DNA of 64,000 nt from Streptomyces fildesensis (GCF_016107395.1 NZ_JAAIKO010000045.1:1-64000); one strand, 5' to 3'. Shown: positions 8,438 to 18,288, numbered from the stretch's first letter. Notes: a model not told the origin generated them from the letters alone. Program-made: numbers and translations.

Positions 8438-10399
8438 TCACGGTCTCAGGGGCAGCGAGCGCCGTCCCAGGAGCTCGGCCAAGCCGCGGCGGGTGGCGGC
8501 CAGGACCACGCGGTCCTGGGCCTGCAAGATGTAGCCGTCGGGGAGCTCCCACACCAAGTCGGCCGGGCGGTCGGCCGGCTCGTACCCAATGGATCGCGCG
8601 GTGGCCAGATCCGGGGTGCGATGGCCCGGGGCAGAGGTGTCCAGGGCCAGGACCCGCCAGGAGCCGGGCCGGAACGCCTCGGCGACGGTGCGGCCTTCCA
8701 GTTCCTGGTGGCCCGCCACCTCGACCGCCGCGAAGAGCAGCACCTTGCGCTCGACCGGTATGGCACCCAGGATCTGGCGGCCCATCATGGCGCCGCCGAA
8801 GGCTGGTGCGGCCAGGTGGGAGACGCTGCGACTGCGGGTGACGGCGTCCGGGTGGGCGGCGCGCAGGGTGCGGTAGACGGCGGTCGCGAAGTCGTCGTCG
8901 TACAGCCGCATGGACACCCTCAGGTCGGGCTTGACCGAGCGGGCGGAGAGGGCGGCCTCCAGGTTGGTGGTGTCGGAGCTGGTCAGGGCGAGCAGGGCGT
9001 GCGCCCGGTGGATCCGGGCGGCCTCCAGTACGCCTTCCTGCGCAACATCTCCGAGGACGACCGGAACGTGCAGGCGACGGGCGAGCGCGAGTCCCCGAGC
9101 CTGGGGATCGTTCTCCACGCAGACGACAGGGATGCCCAGTTCGAGCAGCCGGGCCAGTACCCGGGCGCCGACCTTGCCCAGCCCCAGGAGGACGACATGG
9201 CCGGACAGTCCGCGCGGCGGGCGGCGCAGGGCGGAGGCACTGCGGAAGGCGCCGAGTGCCTCCAGGACCCCGGCGACCAGGACCGGCAGGAGCAGCAGGC
9301 CCATGAGCCCGGTGAACAGCTGGATCACCTTGCGACTGGCCGGTTCGGCGACCGCCGGGTCGTCGATGGCGAACAGATCGAGGAGGGTGAGATAACCGGC
9401 GTGCAGCGGGCTGCCGCCGGTGGTGAGCCAGGACGACACGGCAAGGCCGAGCGCGGCTGCTCCGATACCGGCGACGGACCAGAGGAGCCGACGGGAGAAG
9501 AGTGAACCGAGCGGGACACCGGGGGCTTGCCAACCGCGCGGCGGTGATGAGGTTGATGCCGGGGCGATGGCTTCCAGGACAACGGTTCTCCGCCCCGTGG
9601 CCGCTGCCACTGTGCGCGCGTCGGGCAGCAGTTGCGGACCGGCGGTTCCGCTGCGGTCCGAACCCTCGCTGCCCGCCGGGTCGTTGACGGTGGAGGACAG
9701 CAGGGCAAGGGTGCACAGCCCCTCGTCGGCGACCTGGCCCCGGCCCGGCGGGGTGCGTTCGACAGCCCGCAACAGCAGCCCGTCGGCCTGTACGACCTTG
9801 CTGGTGCCGGCGATCGCCGAGGCGGCCAGCGCCGGGGCCGCGGTGTCCGCATCCGACAGCACGGTGGTGGATGCGTCGAGGACCTGTGGATCGATCCCGG
9901 GATCGGCGACCGCCGCCGCCTGGTCGAGGAGCGCCTCCAGGTGCTGGCCCAGCTTCCTGTTGTAGAGCCGGATCACCAGCCGCAGCCTGGGGTTGAGACG
10001 TCGGGCCGTCAACGCCGCCCGGATGTTGATCTCGTCGTCGTCGTAGACCAGCGCCAGCGCCTCGGCCCTCTCCACCCCGGCTTCCCGCAGCACCTCTTCA
10101 TGAGGCTCGTCCGCCTCCAACAGGATTACGGCCTCGGCCTGCTCGTCGGGGATGACACCCCTGCGCGCCACGGCTGCCGTCATACGGCCGAGAAGTGCGG
10201 AGGTCCACTCGCCGCGTGGGCCCGGCGACGCCGGCCGCCGAGTGCCGTACCCGGTCCCCGGCGGCACGACGAGAGTCACCGGCTCCCCGTAGAGCTGACG
10301 CAGCTCGGCCGCGAGCCGGTGCGCGAGTGCGTCGTCGCCGCAGACGATCATATGGGCGACCGGGCCGGGAAGTTGGACCTGCTGAGGAAGTGACACCAC
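8438..10399 (-). CDS. Ion channel-like protein with two TrkA-N (RCK) NAD-binding domains
   Basis: The 653-residue product starts with a Rossmann-like domain (PVAHMIVCGDDALAHRLAAE, residues about 12-230). A membrane part follows at about 310-400 with two or three helices (LLWSVAGIGAAALGLAVSSW; GLMGLLLLPVLVAGVLEAL). A second TrkA-N domain begins GHVVLLGLGKVGARVLARLL at about 410 and continues to a C-terminal TrkA-C-like region ending ILQAQDRVVLAATRRGL. This architecture is found in actinobacterial potassium channel or CASTOR-like proteins; NAD(H) or nucleotide would gate ion flow. No TVGYG-type filter is visible. The start is GTG at 10399, or 10396 in the same frame. Transported ion not proven. 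Confidence 0.85.
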   Translation of the reverse strand: MVSLPQQVQLPGPVAHMIVCGDDALAHRLAAELRQLYGEPVTLVVPPGTGYGTRRPASPGPRGEWTSALLGRMTAAVARRGVIPDEQAEAVILLEADEPHEEVLREAGVERAEALALVYDDDEINIRAALTARRLNPRLRLVIRLYNRKLGQHLEALLDQAAAVADPGIDPQVLDASTTVLSDADTAAPALAASAIAGTSKVVQADGLLLRAVERTPPGRGQVADEGLCTLALLSSTVNDPAGSEGSDRSGTAGPQLLPDARTVAAATGRRTVVLEAIAPASTSSPPRGWQAPGVPLGSLFSRRLLWSVAGIGAAALGLAVSSWLTTGGSPLHAGYLTLLDLFAIDDPAVAEPASRKVIQLFTGLMGLLLLPVLVAGVLEALGAFRSASALRRPPRGLSGHVVLLGLGKVGARVLARLLELGIPVVCVENDPQARGLALARRLHVPVVLGDVAQEGVLEAARIHRAHALLALTSSDTTNLEAALSARSVKPDLRVSMRLYDDDFATAVYRTLRAAHPDAVTRSRSVSHLAAPAFGGAMMGRQILGAIPVERKVLLFAAVEVAGHQELEGRTVAEAFRPGSWRVLALDTSAPGHRTPDLATARSIGYEPADRPADLVWELPDGYILQAQDRVVLAATRRGLAELLGRRSLPLRP

Positions 10400-10530
10400 G
10401 CCCCCTAGACTCCCTCAGCCCGTTGCCTGGTTCCTCCCCGGGTCCGGGACGCAGGACCCGGGAACGCAGGAAAGCCTCCGCCTCCGCCGCTCCGGCCGGG
10501 CCCCGGATGCACCGCGGGCCCTGCCACCCG

Positions 10531-11925
10531 TCAGGCCACCGACTCCGACTTGCTCTCCACGTCCTCGATCCCGGTGGGCCGCCCGGCCCGGACCCAGCGT
10601 GCATACAGCCCGCCGGCGATGAGCAGAGTGGCCGCAAGGGACAGCATCGGCCAGCCGCGCAGCAGGTTCACGGCGAGGGTGAAGGCGACGGCCGCCGCGG
10701 CCAGGGCGTTGACCCAGGCCAGTGCCGGCTTCTTCTCGGTGCGGGCGAAGCTGGTCATGGCGAGCAGGCCGACCAGGAAGCTGACGAAGACCGCGACCGC
10801 ATAGAAGAGCACGAGTTTCTGCTCCTGGCCGGCCGCCGCGACGATGATCACGGCAGCGGCGGCCAGGTAGGCGACCACCGACCAGTACGGGGTGTGGTGC
10901 TTGTTCGTACGTCCCAGGACCGGCGGCAGTACGCCCGGCGCGCCCGCCGTGCCCGCCAGGGCCTTCAGCAGACCGGGTCCGGCCTGGAAGGACGAGCTGG
11001 CAGCCGCCAGCAGCAGCAGCGAACTGGTCAGCTGGAACGCCCCATACAGCCAGCCGGGGCCTGCCGCCGCGTGCGCGATGTCGGCGATCTGGGTGGAGTC
11101 GGCACCCGGGATGCCGACGTGCAGATGTACGGCAAGCGCGGTCAGCGCGATCGTCAGCCCGCCGACGATCACCACGAGCAGGGCGAGAGTGCCCCGGCCG
11201 AAGCGGCGCCGGTGGTTGTCATCCAGCTGGCCGAGCTGGGCGATCGCGGTCGACGGCGCCTCGACGCCGGTGGCCAGGGCCATCGCGACGGGGAAGGCGA
11301 GTACCACCGCGAGCACCGCCGACCGGCCCGGGTCGGTGCTGGTCGCGGCGTGCCCCGTCTCGTGCGGGGAGACGAAGCCGAGCACGAGCACGGCGACGGA
11401 GACCACGACGAACAGCACGGTCATCACCGCGAACAGCAGCCGGCCGCCGTGCCCGAACCAGGTCAGCCCGGCCACCAGCACCAGCAGCCCGAGGGCCAAT
11501 GGGATGCGGGCCACCGCGAGTTCGGGGAACAGGGCGATCACCGCGCTGGACGCCGCCGAGATCGAGATGCCGATGGTCAGGACGAAGTCCACCACCAGCG
11601 CGCCGATGGGCAGGAAGGTCCAGCGGGGCCCGAAGGCCCGCCCGGCCGCGGCCGCGGCTCCCCCGCCCTTGGGGAAACGACGTACCAGTTGCCAGTAGTT
11701 GGCGGTCACCACCACGACCAGGCCCACCACCAGTGACATGGTCGGCAACAGCAGTGCCAGGTCACCGTCAAGGGCCCGCAGAGCCGCCTCGATGGCGTAC
11801 GCGACGGATGACACCGGGTCGGCGATGACCGCGAAGGCGAACGCGAAGAAGAGGACCGAGCGGCGCGGGCCACGGGAAGCACCGAAGGGCGCGCCAGCAG
11901 GGCGAGCCTGCCCACGGAGAGACAT
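10531..11925 (-). CDS. APC-superfamily amino acid permease
   Basis: The 464-residue product has about 12 hydrophobic helices. It opens with VLFFAFAFAVIADPVSSVAY, in which the broken first helix of APC transporters is recognisable, and has further typical blocks (RFPKGGGAAAAAGRAFGP; FQAGPGLLKALAGTAG). It should exchange or import amino acids or related cations across the inner membrane; the substrate cannot be told. The ATG at 11925 has GAAAGG upstream, whereas the alternative at 11940 has no ribosome site. The gene is 131 bases downstream of the start of the channel-like gene on the same strand. It is complete, unlike the permease at 1142-2151. Confidence 0.85.
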   Translation of the reverse strand: MSLRGQARPAGAPFGASRGPRRSVLFFAFAFAVIADPVSSVAYAIEAALRALDGDLALLLPTMSLVVGLVVVVTANYWQLVRRFPKGGGAAAAAGRAFGPRWTFLPIGALVVDFVLTIGISISAASSAVIALFPELAVARIPLALGLLVLVAGLTWFGHGGRLLFAVMTVLFVVVSVAVLVLGFVSPHETGHAATSTDPGRSAVLAVVLAFPVAMALATGVEAPSTAIAQLGQLDDNHRRRFGRGTLALLVVIVGGLTIALTALAVHLHVGIPGADSTQIADIAHAAAGPGWLYGAFQLTSSLLLLAAASSSFQAGPGLLKALAGTAGAPGVLPPVLGRTNKHHTPYWSVVAYLAAAAVIIVAAAGQEQKLVLFYAVAVFVSFLVGLLAMTSFARTEKKPALAWVNALAAAAVAFTLAVNLLRGWPMLSLAATLLIAGGLYARWVRAGRPTGIEDVESKSESVA

Positions 11926-12226
11926 GCTGGAGCCTTTCATGACGGAACAAATGCGGAACGCACAAACGCGCAACGCATTGCCGACCAGGCTTCCCGGCAC
12001 ACCGGATGAGAGCTTACGTCAGGAAGTCGACAGGGACCGTCAGGAAATCGTCAAGAATCCCGCACCGCAGGCCGGCACCATGCTGGTCAGGAACCGGGGG
12101 GCCGTACCTGCCGCGCACCAGAAGATCTCCGCGGCGAGCGGCGGGGGATCGCCTCGGCGAGCGGACGGGCGACCGTCACCGACGGCGAGGTCCCGGCGGC
12201 CGGCCCCTCTTCCTGGCCGGTCCGGG

Positions 12227-13753
12227 TCAGTGGCCGACGAGTTCGCCGGTGAGCTTGCCGTGCAAGTCGGAGCTGGGCTTGTTCAGGCCGGTGATCTCCA
12301 CGCTCTTGCCGCGCTGCTCATACTTGCTCTCGATGGCGTCCAGGGCCGCGACGGTAGAGGCGTCCCAGATGTGGGCGGCGGAGAGATCGATGACGACCTT
12401 GTCCGGGTCGGTGACGTAGTTGAACTGGCCGACGAGATCGTTGGAGGACGCGAAGAACAGCTCGCCGGTGACCCGGTAGACCGCCGTCGTGCCGTCCGGA
12501 TCGGTCACGGCGGTGACTTCGGCGAGGTGGGCGACGCGCTTGGCGAAGATGACCATGGCGGTGATCGAGCCGACGACGACACCGATGGCGAGGTTATGGG
12601 TGGTGACCACGCAGCCGACGGTGATCACCATGACGGCGATCTCACCGGCGGGCATCCTCTTGAGCGTCTTGGGGGCGATGGAGTGCCAGTCGAAGGTCGC
12701 AAAGGACACCATCACCATCACGGCGACCAGCGCGGCCATGGGGATGGCGGAGACGACCGGCCCGAAGACGACGCACAGCACCATCAGGAAGGCGCCGGCC
12801 AGGAACGTCGACAGGCGGGTGCGGGCACCGGACACCTTCACATTGATCATCGTCTGGCCGATCATCGCGCAGCCGCCCATCCCGCCGAAGAACCCGGTGA
12901 CGATGTTCGCGATGCCCTGCCCGATGGACTCACGGGTCTTCGAGGAGTGCGTGTCGGTGATCTCGTCGACCAGTTTGGCGGTCATCAGCGACTCCATCAG
13001 TCCGACCAGCGCCATCGCGAGCGCGTAGGGAGCGACGGTGGTGAGGGTGTCCACCGTGAACGGCACATCGGGTAGGCCCGGTACCGGAAGGGAGGACGGC
13101 AGCGCGCCCTTGTCGCCGACGGTCGGCACGGCGATTCCGGCGGCGACAGTGATGACGGTCAGGATGACGATGGAGACGAGTGGCGCCGGGATCACCTTCG
13201 TGACCTTGGGAAAGAACACCATCAGGGCGAGTCCGCCGATGAGCAGCGGGTAGACGGCCCACGGCACGTCGTGCATCTCGGGAACCTGGGCCATGAAGAT
13301 CAGGATCGCGAGGGAATTGACGAAGCCGACCATCACCGAGCGCGGCACGAACCGCATGAGCTTCGCGACCCCGAGCGCGCCGAGCACGATCTGAAGGACG
13401 CCTGCCAGGATCACGGCCGCAACCAGGTAGCCGAAGCCGTGCTCCCGGTTGAGCGGCGCGATGACCAGTGCGACCGCGCCGGTCGCGGCCGAGATCATCG
13501 CGGGGCGGCCGCCGACGAACGCGATGGTGACTGCCATCGTGAACGAGGCGAAGAGACCGATCGCCGGGTCGACCCCGGCGATGACCGAGAAGGAGATCGC
13601 CTCCGGGATCAGGGCGAGTGCGACCACCAGGCCGGCCAGGACTTCGGTGCGGAAGACCTTCGGCGACAGCCAGGACGGTCGCGCCACGCGTCGACGTGCG
13701 ATCGCGAACAGTGCGGAGGAGGACAAGGAGGAATGCCTGTCGTACTCGGGCAC
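12227..13753 (-). CDS. SulP-family anion transporter with C-terminal STAS domain
   Basis: The 508-residue product has the SulP core: EVLAGLVVALALIPEAISFS, GRPAMISAATGAVALVIAPL, MVGFVNSLAILIFMAQ, GGCAMIGQTMINVKVSGARTRLS. A short STAS domain follows from about residue 410 (GELFFASSNDLVGQF; KVVIDLSAAHIWDASTVAAL). SulP proteins move sulfate, bicarbonate or other anions. I place the start at GTG 13753 (VPEYDRHSSL), though GGAG is close; the frame continues to 13900 without better support. It is divergent from the MerR gene, with a MerR-type operator between, so it is probably a MerR target. It is the only complete member of three SulP loci besides 59445-61172. Confidence 0.85.
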   Translation of the reverse strand: MPEYDRHSSLSSSALFAIARRRVARPSWLSPKVFRTEVLAGLVVALALIPEAISFSVIAGVDPAIGLFASFTMAVTIAFVGGRPAMISAATGAVALVIAPLNREHGFGYLVAAVILAGVLQIVLGALGVAKLMRFVPRSVMVGFVNSLAILIFMAQVPEMHDVPWAVYPLLIGGLALMVFFPKVTKVIPAPLVSIVILTVITVAAGIAVPTVGDKGALPSSLPVPGLPDVPFTVDTLTTVAPYALAMALVGLMESLMTAKLVDEITDTHSSKTRESIGQGIANIVTGFFGGMGGCAMIGQTMINVKVSGARTRLSTFLAGAFLMVLCVVFGPVVSAIPMAALVAVMVMVSFATFDWHSIAPKTLKRMPAGEIAVMVITVGCVVTTHNLAIGVVVGSITAMVIFAKRVAHLAEVTAVTDPDGTTAVYRVTGELFFASSNDLVGQFNYVTDPDKVVIDLSAAHIWDASTVAALDAIESKYEQRGKSVEITGLNKPSSDLHGKLTGELVGH

Positions 13754-13940
13754 ACTCCAGGCGAGCGTGCGGGAAGACACATCCGGGCCGGAGAGCCCGT
13801 ACGGCGCCCGAGCGATGCGCGCGCTCTTACGGGCTCGGTGGTCATCGCCGGGAGCGTCGTCGGTCCGGCACGGTGGACGGCGCGGGCTGCGGGCCCGCAC
13901 CAGGGAGAGGAGGACGTGGGGTCCTCAACCGGAAGGAACT

Positions 13941-13960
13941 CTACCCTAACGTTAGAGTAG
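13941..13960. promoter_or_regulatory. MerR-type operator between SulP and MerR genes
   Basis: CTACCCTAACGTTAGAGTAG is a 20-base near-perfect palindrome with one mismatched pair and a central TAACGTTA. It lies 52 bases before the MerR start and 187 bases before the SulP start. MerR proteins bind such dyads within a stretched promoter spacer and twist it on effector binding. It probably controls both divergent genes. Confidence 0.75.
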
Positions 13961-14012
13961 AGATCGAGGACGGCCACACAAGCCGCCGTACAGCCGCGAG
14001 AGGGCGCACCGG

Positions 14013-14435
14013 GTGAGCAGCGAGCACATGCAGATCGGCGAGGTCGCGGCCCGCACCGAACTCTCCCTGCGCACCATCCGTCACTACGAGGAGACCGGAC
14101 TGGTCACCCCTTCGGCACGCTCCCAGGGTGGCTTCCGCCTCTACACCGAGAGCGACGTCGCCCGCCTCATGGTCATCCGCCGCATGAAGCCGCTCGGCTT
14201 CGCCCTCGATCAGATGCGCGACCTGCTGGATGCCACCGACCGCCTCGACGCGGACGGCGCGCCGGACGCCCGCGAACGGGAAGCGTTGCTCGAACGCGTG
14301 CGCACGTACGAACAGACCGCCACCGAGCAGGTAGAAAGGCTCCGAGTCCAGCTGTCCCAGGCACAGGACTTCGCCGCCGCACTCCACGCCCGGCTGCATC
14401 ACGACGCGGCGCGGGCCGCCTCCAGCCAGCCGTGA
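14013..14435 (+). CDS. MerR-family transcriptional regulator
   Basis: The 140-residue protein has an N-terminal MerR winged helix-turn-helix (QIGEVAARTELSLRTIRHYE, then ETGLVTPSARSQGGFRLYTE). A dimerisation coiled coil runs from about residue 75 to 130 (REALLERVRTYEQTATEQVE; LRVQLSQAQDFAAALHARL). The short C-terminus lacks the paired cysteines of metal sensors and the large ligand domain of BmrR, so the signal is unknown. The GTG start at 14013 follows CACCGG; in-frame ATG at 14028 is an alternative. It is divergent from SulP with the palindrome at 13941-13960 in between. The 390 bases downstream (14436-14826) hold nothing I can support. Confidence 0.9.
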   Translation: MSSEHMQIGEVAARTELSLRTIRHYEETGLVTPSARSQGGFRLYTESDVARLMVIRRMKPLGFALDQMRDLLDATDRLDADGAPDAREREALLERVRTYEQTATEQVERLRVQLSQAQDFAAALHARLHHDAARAASSQP

Positions 14436-14826
14436 TCAGGACTGCGAGGGGCTGCCGTCCAGTAGCTGGTCACGGCCGGTGCGGTCCAGCACGTAGGGCG
14501 TACGAGACCGCCGCGCGCAGATGCCCGGTCACCCCCGGCACTCGGGCCTGTCGTCGCGTTGTCGCCGGGTCGAAGCTCGGATGGCGGCGATGCTCCCGCC
14601 TGCAGTCAGCCGCCCGCAACGCCGCCGGCACTGCCCGCCCAACACCCCATCGCGGGCATCACCCAGCGTCGGCGCTCCAAATCACCGCCATGGTTTGCAA
14701 CGAATCAAATGAACCCCGACCCGAGAGGGCCCTGACCTGCGGAAAGACGGCAACGCGGCGCGGCGCGCCTCCCGGACCAATACCGTCGCAGCTCCGGCCC
14801 GGGACCTGAACAGACAAGAGGTACAC

Positions 14827-15811
14827 GTGCTACGCGAAGTGTGGCCCTGCGTCGACGCCCACCGCCGCGCGGGCCGGCCCGTCGTGCTGGCCCGCCTGGT
14901 CGGCCGCGACGGCCCAGGATCACGGCCACTCGGGGCCACCATGGCCGTCGCCGGGGACGGAACGTGGCGCGGCTCGCTGTCGGGCGGCTGCGTCGAGGGC
15001 ATCATCCTGGACGCGGCCCGCGCCGTCCTGGCCGGGGCCGCGCCCCATGTGACCGCTGTGGCGCCCGGGGAACACCTCCTGCCCTGGGAGAGCGCTCCGG
15101 CCTGCGCGGGCGAAATGCAGGTTCTCATCACGCCCGCGCCACCCGAGCCGGTGCACTCCGCCATCACCGCGGCCCTGGCCGAGGACCGCCCACTCGCGGT
15201 CCGGGTCGGGCTGCTGCCGCCCTACCCCCGGTCGACAGCCACCACCCCAGGCCAACTGCCCTACGAGGGACCCGCGTTCACCGAGGAGCTGGCAAGCCGG
15301 CCGCAGCTGCTGCTGATCGGCGCGACGGATCTCGCCGCTGTCCTGGCCACCCTGGCCCGGCCACTGCACCGCAGAGTCGTCGTCCTCGACCCGCGGCCCG
15401 GCCATGTCGCCTCCGGGGCCTTCCCCGATACCGTCGCAGTCGTCCGTGCCTGGCCCGACAAGTGGATCGCCCGCCACCCGCTCGGCGCACGCGACGCCGG
15501 TCGTCACACTCAGTCACGACCCGCGCATTGACGACCGCGCCCTCCGCGCCGCTCTGGCAGGCTCCGCGGGGTACGTCGCCGGGCTCGGCAGCCGGGCCAC
15601 CCACGCTGGGCGCCTGCGCCGCCTGTCCGACGCCCCCGGACTGGACCGCCTGACCGGCCCCGCGGGCCTCGACCTCGGCGGAGCATCCCTCGCGGAGAGC
15701 GCCCTATCCATCCTCGCCGAGCTCGTCGCGGTGGACAACGGACGCGGCGGGCGGCGCCTGCGAGACGGCAACCTGCCCATCCAGGCCACCACGGCCACAG
15801 CGCACGCCTAG
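14827..15811 (+). pseudogene. XdhC/CoxI-family molybdenum-enzyme maturation protein, frameshifted
   Basis: The front part (14827-15510) encodes an XdhC N-terminal domain: RAGRPVVLARLVGRDGPGS, GATMAVAGDGTWRGSLSGGC, and a Rossmann section LLLIGATDLAAVLATLARPL. At WIARHPLGARDA the frame is lost by one base near 15497-15505, and the C-terminal XdhC Rossmann domain continues in another frame (VVTLSHDPRIDDRALRAAL, YVAGLGSRATHAGRLRRL, GGASLAESALSILAELVA) to 15811. Relatives insert sulfurated cofactor into xanthine dehydrogenase-like enzymes. A single indel, real or a sequence error, separates this from an intact gene of about 325 residues. The next 497 bases (15812-16308) contain no gene I recognise. 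Confidence 0.75.
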
Positions 15812-16308
15812 CCGATCAGGTGTTCCTCTTGCGCCTGCCCACCTCGGCCCGTTCGCACTGATGGACCTTGACAACACCGTTTTGGCGGCCTGCGGCGGGC
15901 GGTAAGGATCGCCGTTTTGGCCTGCCCGATGATCTGCTGCGCCTTGCCGGGGTCGGCGAAACGGCTGACCTACTCGGCGAGGGTGCGAGCGGTGGCCGGT
16001 ATCGCGGCGCGGCCCTGCCCAGTGCATCAGACGACGAACTCGCGGCCTGTCGCACGTAGGCTTGAGGCGTGCTGCGAGGGCATGGAACGTTCGAGACTGG
16101 CCAGGATCCGGAGGATCGATGGCTACCGGGCACGATCACCAGTCGGTAGGAACTCACCCTCGGTTGCGGCACTTACGCACACGTCAAGGGATCACCGCAG
16201 GTCACGGCTCCTGCCGTATCCATGTGATCGCATGGTGATCGCCGCCCTCAACACCGACGGCCGACAATGGATATGCCGGCTTCCGTACGACCACGGGAAG
16301 CGATCACC

Positions 16309-17751
16309 ATGCGCACCGCCTCCGACCACGGCCGCGTCTACCGCCGTTGCGGCTGCCGCAACCAGCAACACCGCCAGCTCGGAGCACACTGCCCCCAGCT
16401 CGCCACCGATCCGGGTCACGGCACCTGGACGTTCGCCGTCGACCTCCCCTCCCCCGCCCCAGGCCGGCACACCATCCGCCGTGGCGGCTACTCCACCGAG
16501 GAGTCAGCCCGCACCGCGCTGCGCCGGCTCCTCGAAGGACACAATTCCGGATTCAGCGCCGACCCCAACCAGACCGTCGGCGACTACCTGAACGCCTGGC
16601 TCAAGGCCAAGGACCTGGCTCTCAAACCGACGACCATGGCCCGCTACCGCACGTACGTCACCCAAGATCTCATCCCCGCCCTCGGCGAGATGCCCCTCGA
16701 CGACCTCGGCTACCCCCATGTCGCCGGCCTCGTCCACGCCGAGCTCGCCCGCGGCAGAGGCCGGGTCACCGTTCACCGCATCCTCGCCACGCTCTCCAGC
16801 GCGCTGGGTGACGCCGTCAGGCACCACCGGCTACCCGCCAACCCCGCCCGGCCCACGATCATCCCCCGTCCCGCGGCAGCAGAACGTCGCATCTGGACTG
16901 TCCAGGAAGCCTCGCGATTCCTGCGGCACTGCCACGCCGCAGAACCGCTGTTCGCCGACCTCGTCGAAGTCCTCATCGGCACCGGCATGCGCAAAGGAGA
17001 AGCGCTCGCGCTGCACTGGAACGACGTCCACTTCAACCAGCAGGCCCTCTTCGTCCGCTACACGCTCTCCGCCATCGACAACAATCGCCTCGTCCTGACC
17101 ACACCCAAAACCCGCAGCAGCAGGAACTGGGTCGCCCTCTCCCCACGCGTCGCCACCGCCCTCCGCAACCGCGCCCAGGACGCCCCAACCCTGAGCCGGC
17201 CAGATCACAGCGGGTACGTCTTCCACCGCCCCGACGGCCGCCCCCTCCACCCCGAATACGTCCTCAACCACTTCCACTACCTGTGCAAGGAAGCAGGCGT
17301 GCCCCGCACCGGAATCCACGACCTGCGACACCTGACCGCCACCATCGCCATCACCGCAGGCGTCCCCCTCACCGTGGTCTCCAAGACTCTCCGCCACTCA
17401 ACGCTCTCCACCACCGCCAACATCTACAGCCACCTCACCGCCCAAGCCGCCCGCGAAGCCGTCACGACCATCGACACAACCCTGACCAGAAGCGACGACA
17501 GCACAGCAACCCCGACCCTCATCGCGGGACCACGACCACGAGGCGACCACAACCCCAAACTCCGCAATTGCCTCGCCCTGGCCAATCAACCCAGACCGAA
17601 CCCGAGTTGCCCGACGCACTTCGAGAAGGGGGCGAAGAGCCGCGATCACAATGCGACCACCACTGCCACAAACACGGAAAAGGCCGTCTCCGCATCTCTG
17701 CGAAAACGGCCTCCGACCTGCGAAAACGCTGGTCGGGACGACAGGATTTGA
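16309..17751 (+). CDS. Tyrosine recombinase (integrase) of tRNA-Pro element, left copy
   Basis: The 480-residue product starts RVYRRCGCRNQQHRQLGAHC, a Cys/His-rich N-terminal module typical of actinobacterial element integrases. An AP2/SAM-like arm-binding segment follows (SARTALRRLLEG, DYLNAWLKAKDLALKPTTM). The catalytic domain contains LIGTGMRKGEALALHW (first Arg), HDLRHLTATI (H-x-x-R) and LRHSTLSTTANIYSH, with the nucleophilic Tyr in NIYSH. The start ATG is embedded in GCGATCACCATGCGC, shared with the second integrase at 27121. Its stop codon lies within the tRNA-Pro-derived repeat, so gene and attachment site overlap. It closely resembles the copy at 27121-28611 throughout. Confidence 0.9.
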   Translation: MRTASDHGRVYRRCGCRNQQHRQLGAHCPQLATDPGHGTWTFAVDLPSPAPGRHTIRRGGYSTEESARTALRRLLEGHNSGFSADPNQTVGDYLNAWLKAKDLALKPTTMARYRTYVTQDLIPALGEMPLDDLGYPHVAGLVHAELARGRGRVTVHRILATLSSALGDAVRHHRLPANPARPTIIPRPAAAERRIWTVQEASRFLRHCHAAEPLFADLVEVLIGTGMRKGEALALHWNDVHFNQQALFVRYTLSAIDNNRLVLTTPKTRSSRNWVALSPRVATALRNRAQDAPTLSRPDHSGYVFHRPDGRPLHPEYVLNHFHYLCKEAGVPRTGIHDLRHLTATIAITAGVPLTVVSKTLRHSTLSTTANIYSHLTAQAAREAVTTIDTTLTRSDDSTATPTLIAGPRPRGDHNPKLRNCLALANQPRPNPSCPTHFEKGAKSRDHNATTTATNTEKAVSASLRKRPPTCENAGRDDRI

Positions 17752-17774
17752 ACCTGCGACCCCTTGACCCCCAG
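17697..17774 (-). repeat. Attachment-site repeat with 3' end of tRNA-Pro(GGG), left copy
   Basis: These 78 bases are identical to 28557-28634. On the minus strand, 17774-17730 reads as the 3' part of tRNA-Pro: anticodon-loop CTGGGGG, TCAAG, variable region, T-arm GCAGGTTCAAATCCTGT, acceptor strand CGTCCCG, then ACCA. No 5' half follows on the right, so it is not a functional tRNA. Within 17697-17730 the sequence CTGCGAAAACG occurs twice, 20 bases apart, a likely arm-type site for the integrase. The repeat therefore marks an integration junction. Confidence 0.8.
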
Positions 17775-18149
17775 ACGCGCCAGTTGTTCGGAATCGCCCA
17801 TGCCGTGTGGTCCCCAACTAGTCCCCAGGGAAATGGTCCTAGCGTCATGCCGCAAGCTCCCCTCCAGTGTGAGCGGCTTGTCAGGAATTCACAAGACGTC
17901 GAAAATGCGGAGGGTGGAGGCTGGAGATGGAGAAGGGGACCTGGGGCCTCCTACGCGATTGGCCGGCGCAGTCCCTAACGATCTGCGACAGGGCCCGAGG
18001 GCCGTCGGGCACCCTTTGGTAGTACAAGGGCACCGGCGACATCGCGGCCGCCTTCGCCGCACGCGTCAAGGCCGGGGCAACATCCGGGCCCGCAGCTTCA
18101 GCGAGCGCGCGGCCCGGTTGCACTCGCGGCCCGACGGCGATCTTGGTTG

Positions 18150-18288
18150 CTGAAAGGAACGGTGACGCCTGGACGTCGCGGATCACGGTGCGCTCGGAGA
18201 CGTCCAACTCGCGGGCGAGAGCGACGGCGGTCAGACCGGGGCTCAACTGGACGAGGAAGGCCATACGGATCAGGCGGGCGGCACGCAT
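18150..18288 (-). pseudogene. WYL/YafY-type regulator, N-terminal stub
   Basis: The first 41 residues (MRAARLIRMAFLVQLSPGLT, then AVALARELDVSERTVIRDVQ) are the helix-turn-helix start of a WYL-domain regulator. After DVQA the translation becomes unrelated and the WYL effector domain is missing. It lies between the left att repeat and the IS and is a truncated relic, probably brought in or broken during island assembly. The rest of 17775-18527 holds nothing convincing. Confidence 0.55.

Noticed and set aside
8091..9716. A 541-codon minus-strand frame overlapping the NAD-binding channel gene
   Set aside because: It is a shifted frame of 8438-10399, made of Arg/Pro/Gly-rich sequence; the overlapping frame has clear TrkA-N motifs.
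10195..13075. Long plus-strand frames (10195-11736 and 11699-13075)
   Set aside because: They are antisense to the APC and SulP genes, which have membrane helices and family motifs; the plus frames are rich in Gly, Arg, His and Gln without domains.
15816..16172. Minus-strand frame between XdhC and the first integrase
   Set aside because: Its sequence is Arg/Ser/Pro-rich and lacks motifs; a faint transposase-like end in another frame could not be supported.
17730..17774. A tRNA-Pro gene
   Set aside because: Only the 3' part from the anticodon loop onward is present; acceptor 5' strand, D-arm and half the anticodon arm are missing here and in the copy at 28590-28634.
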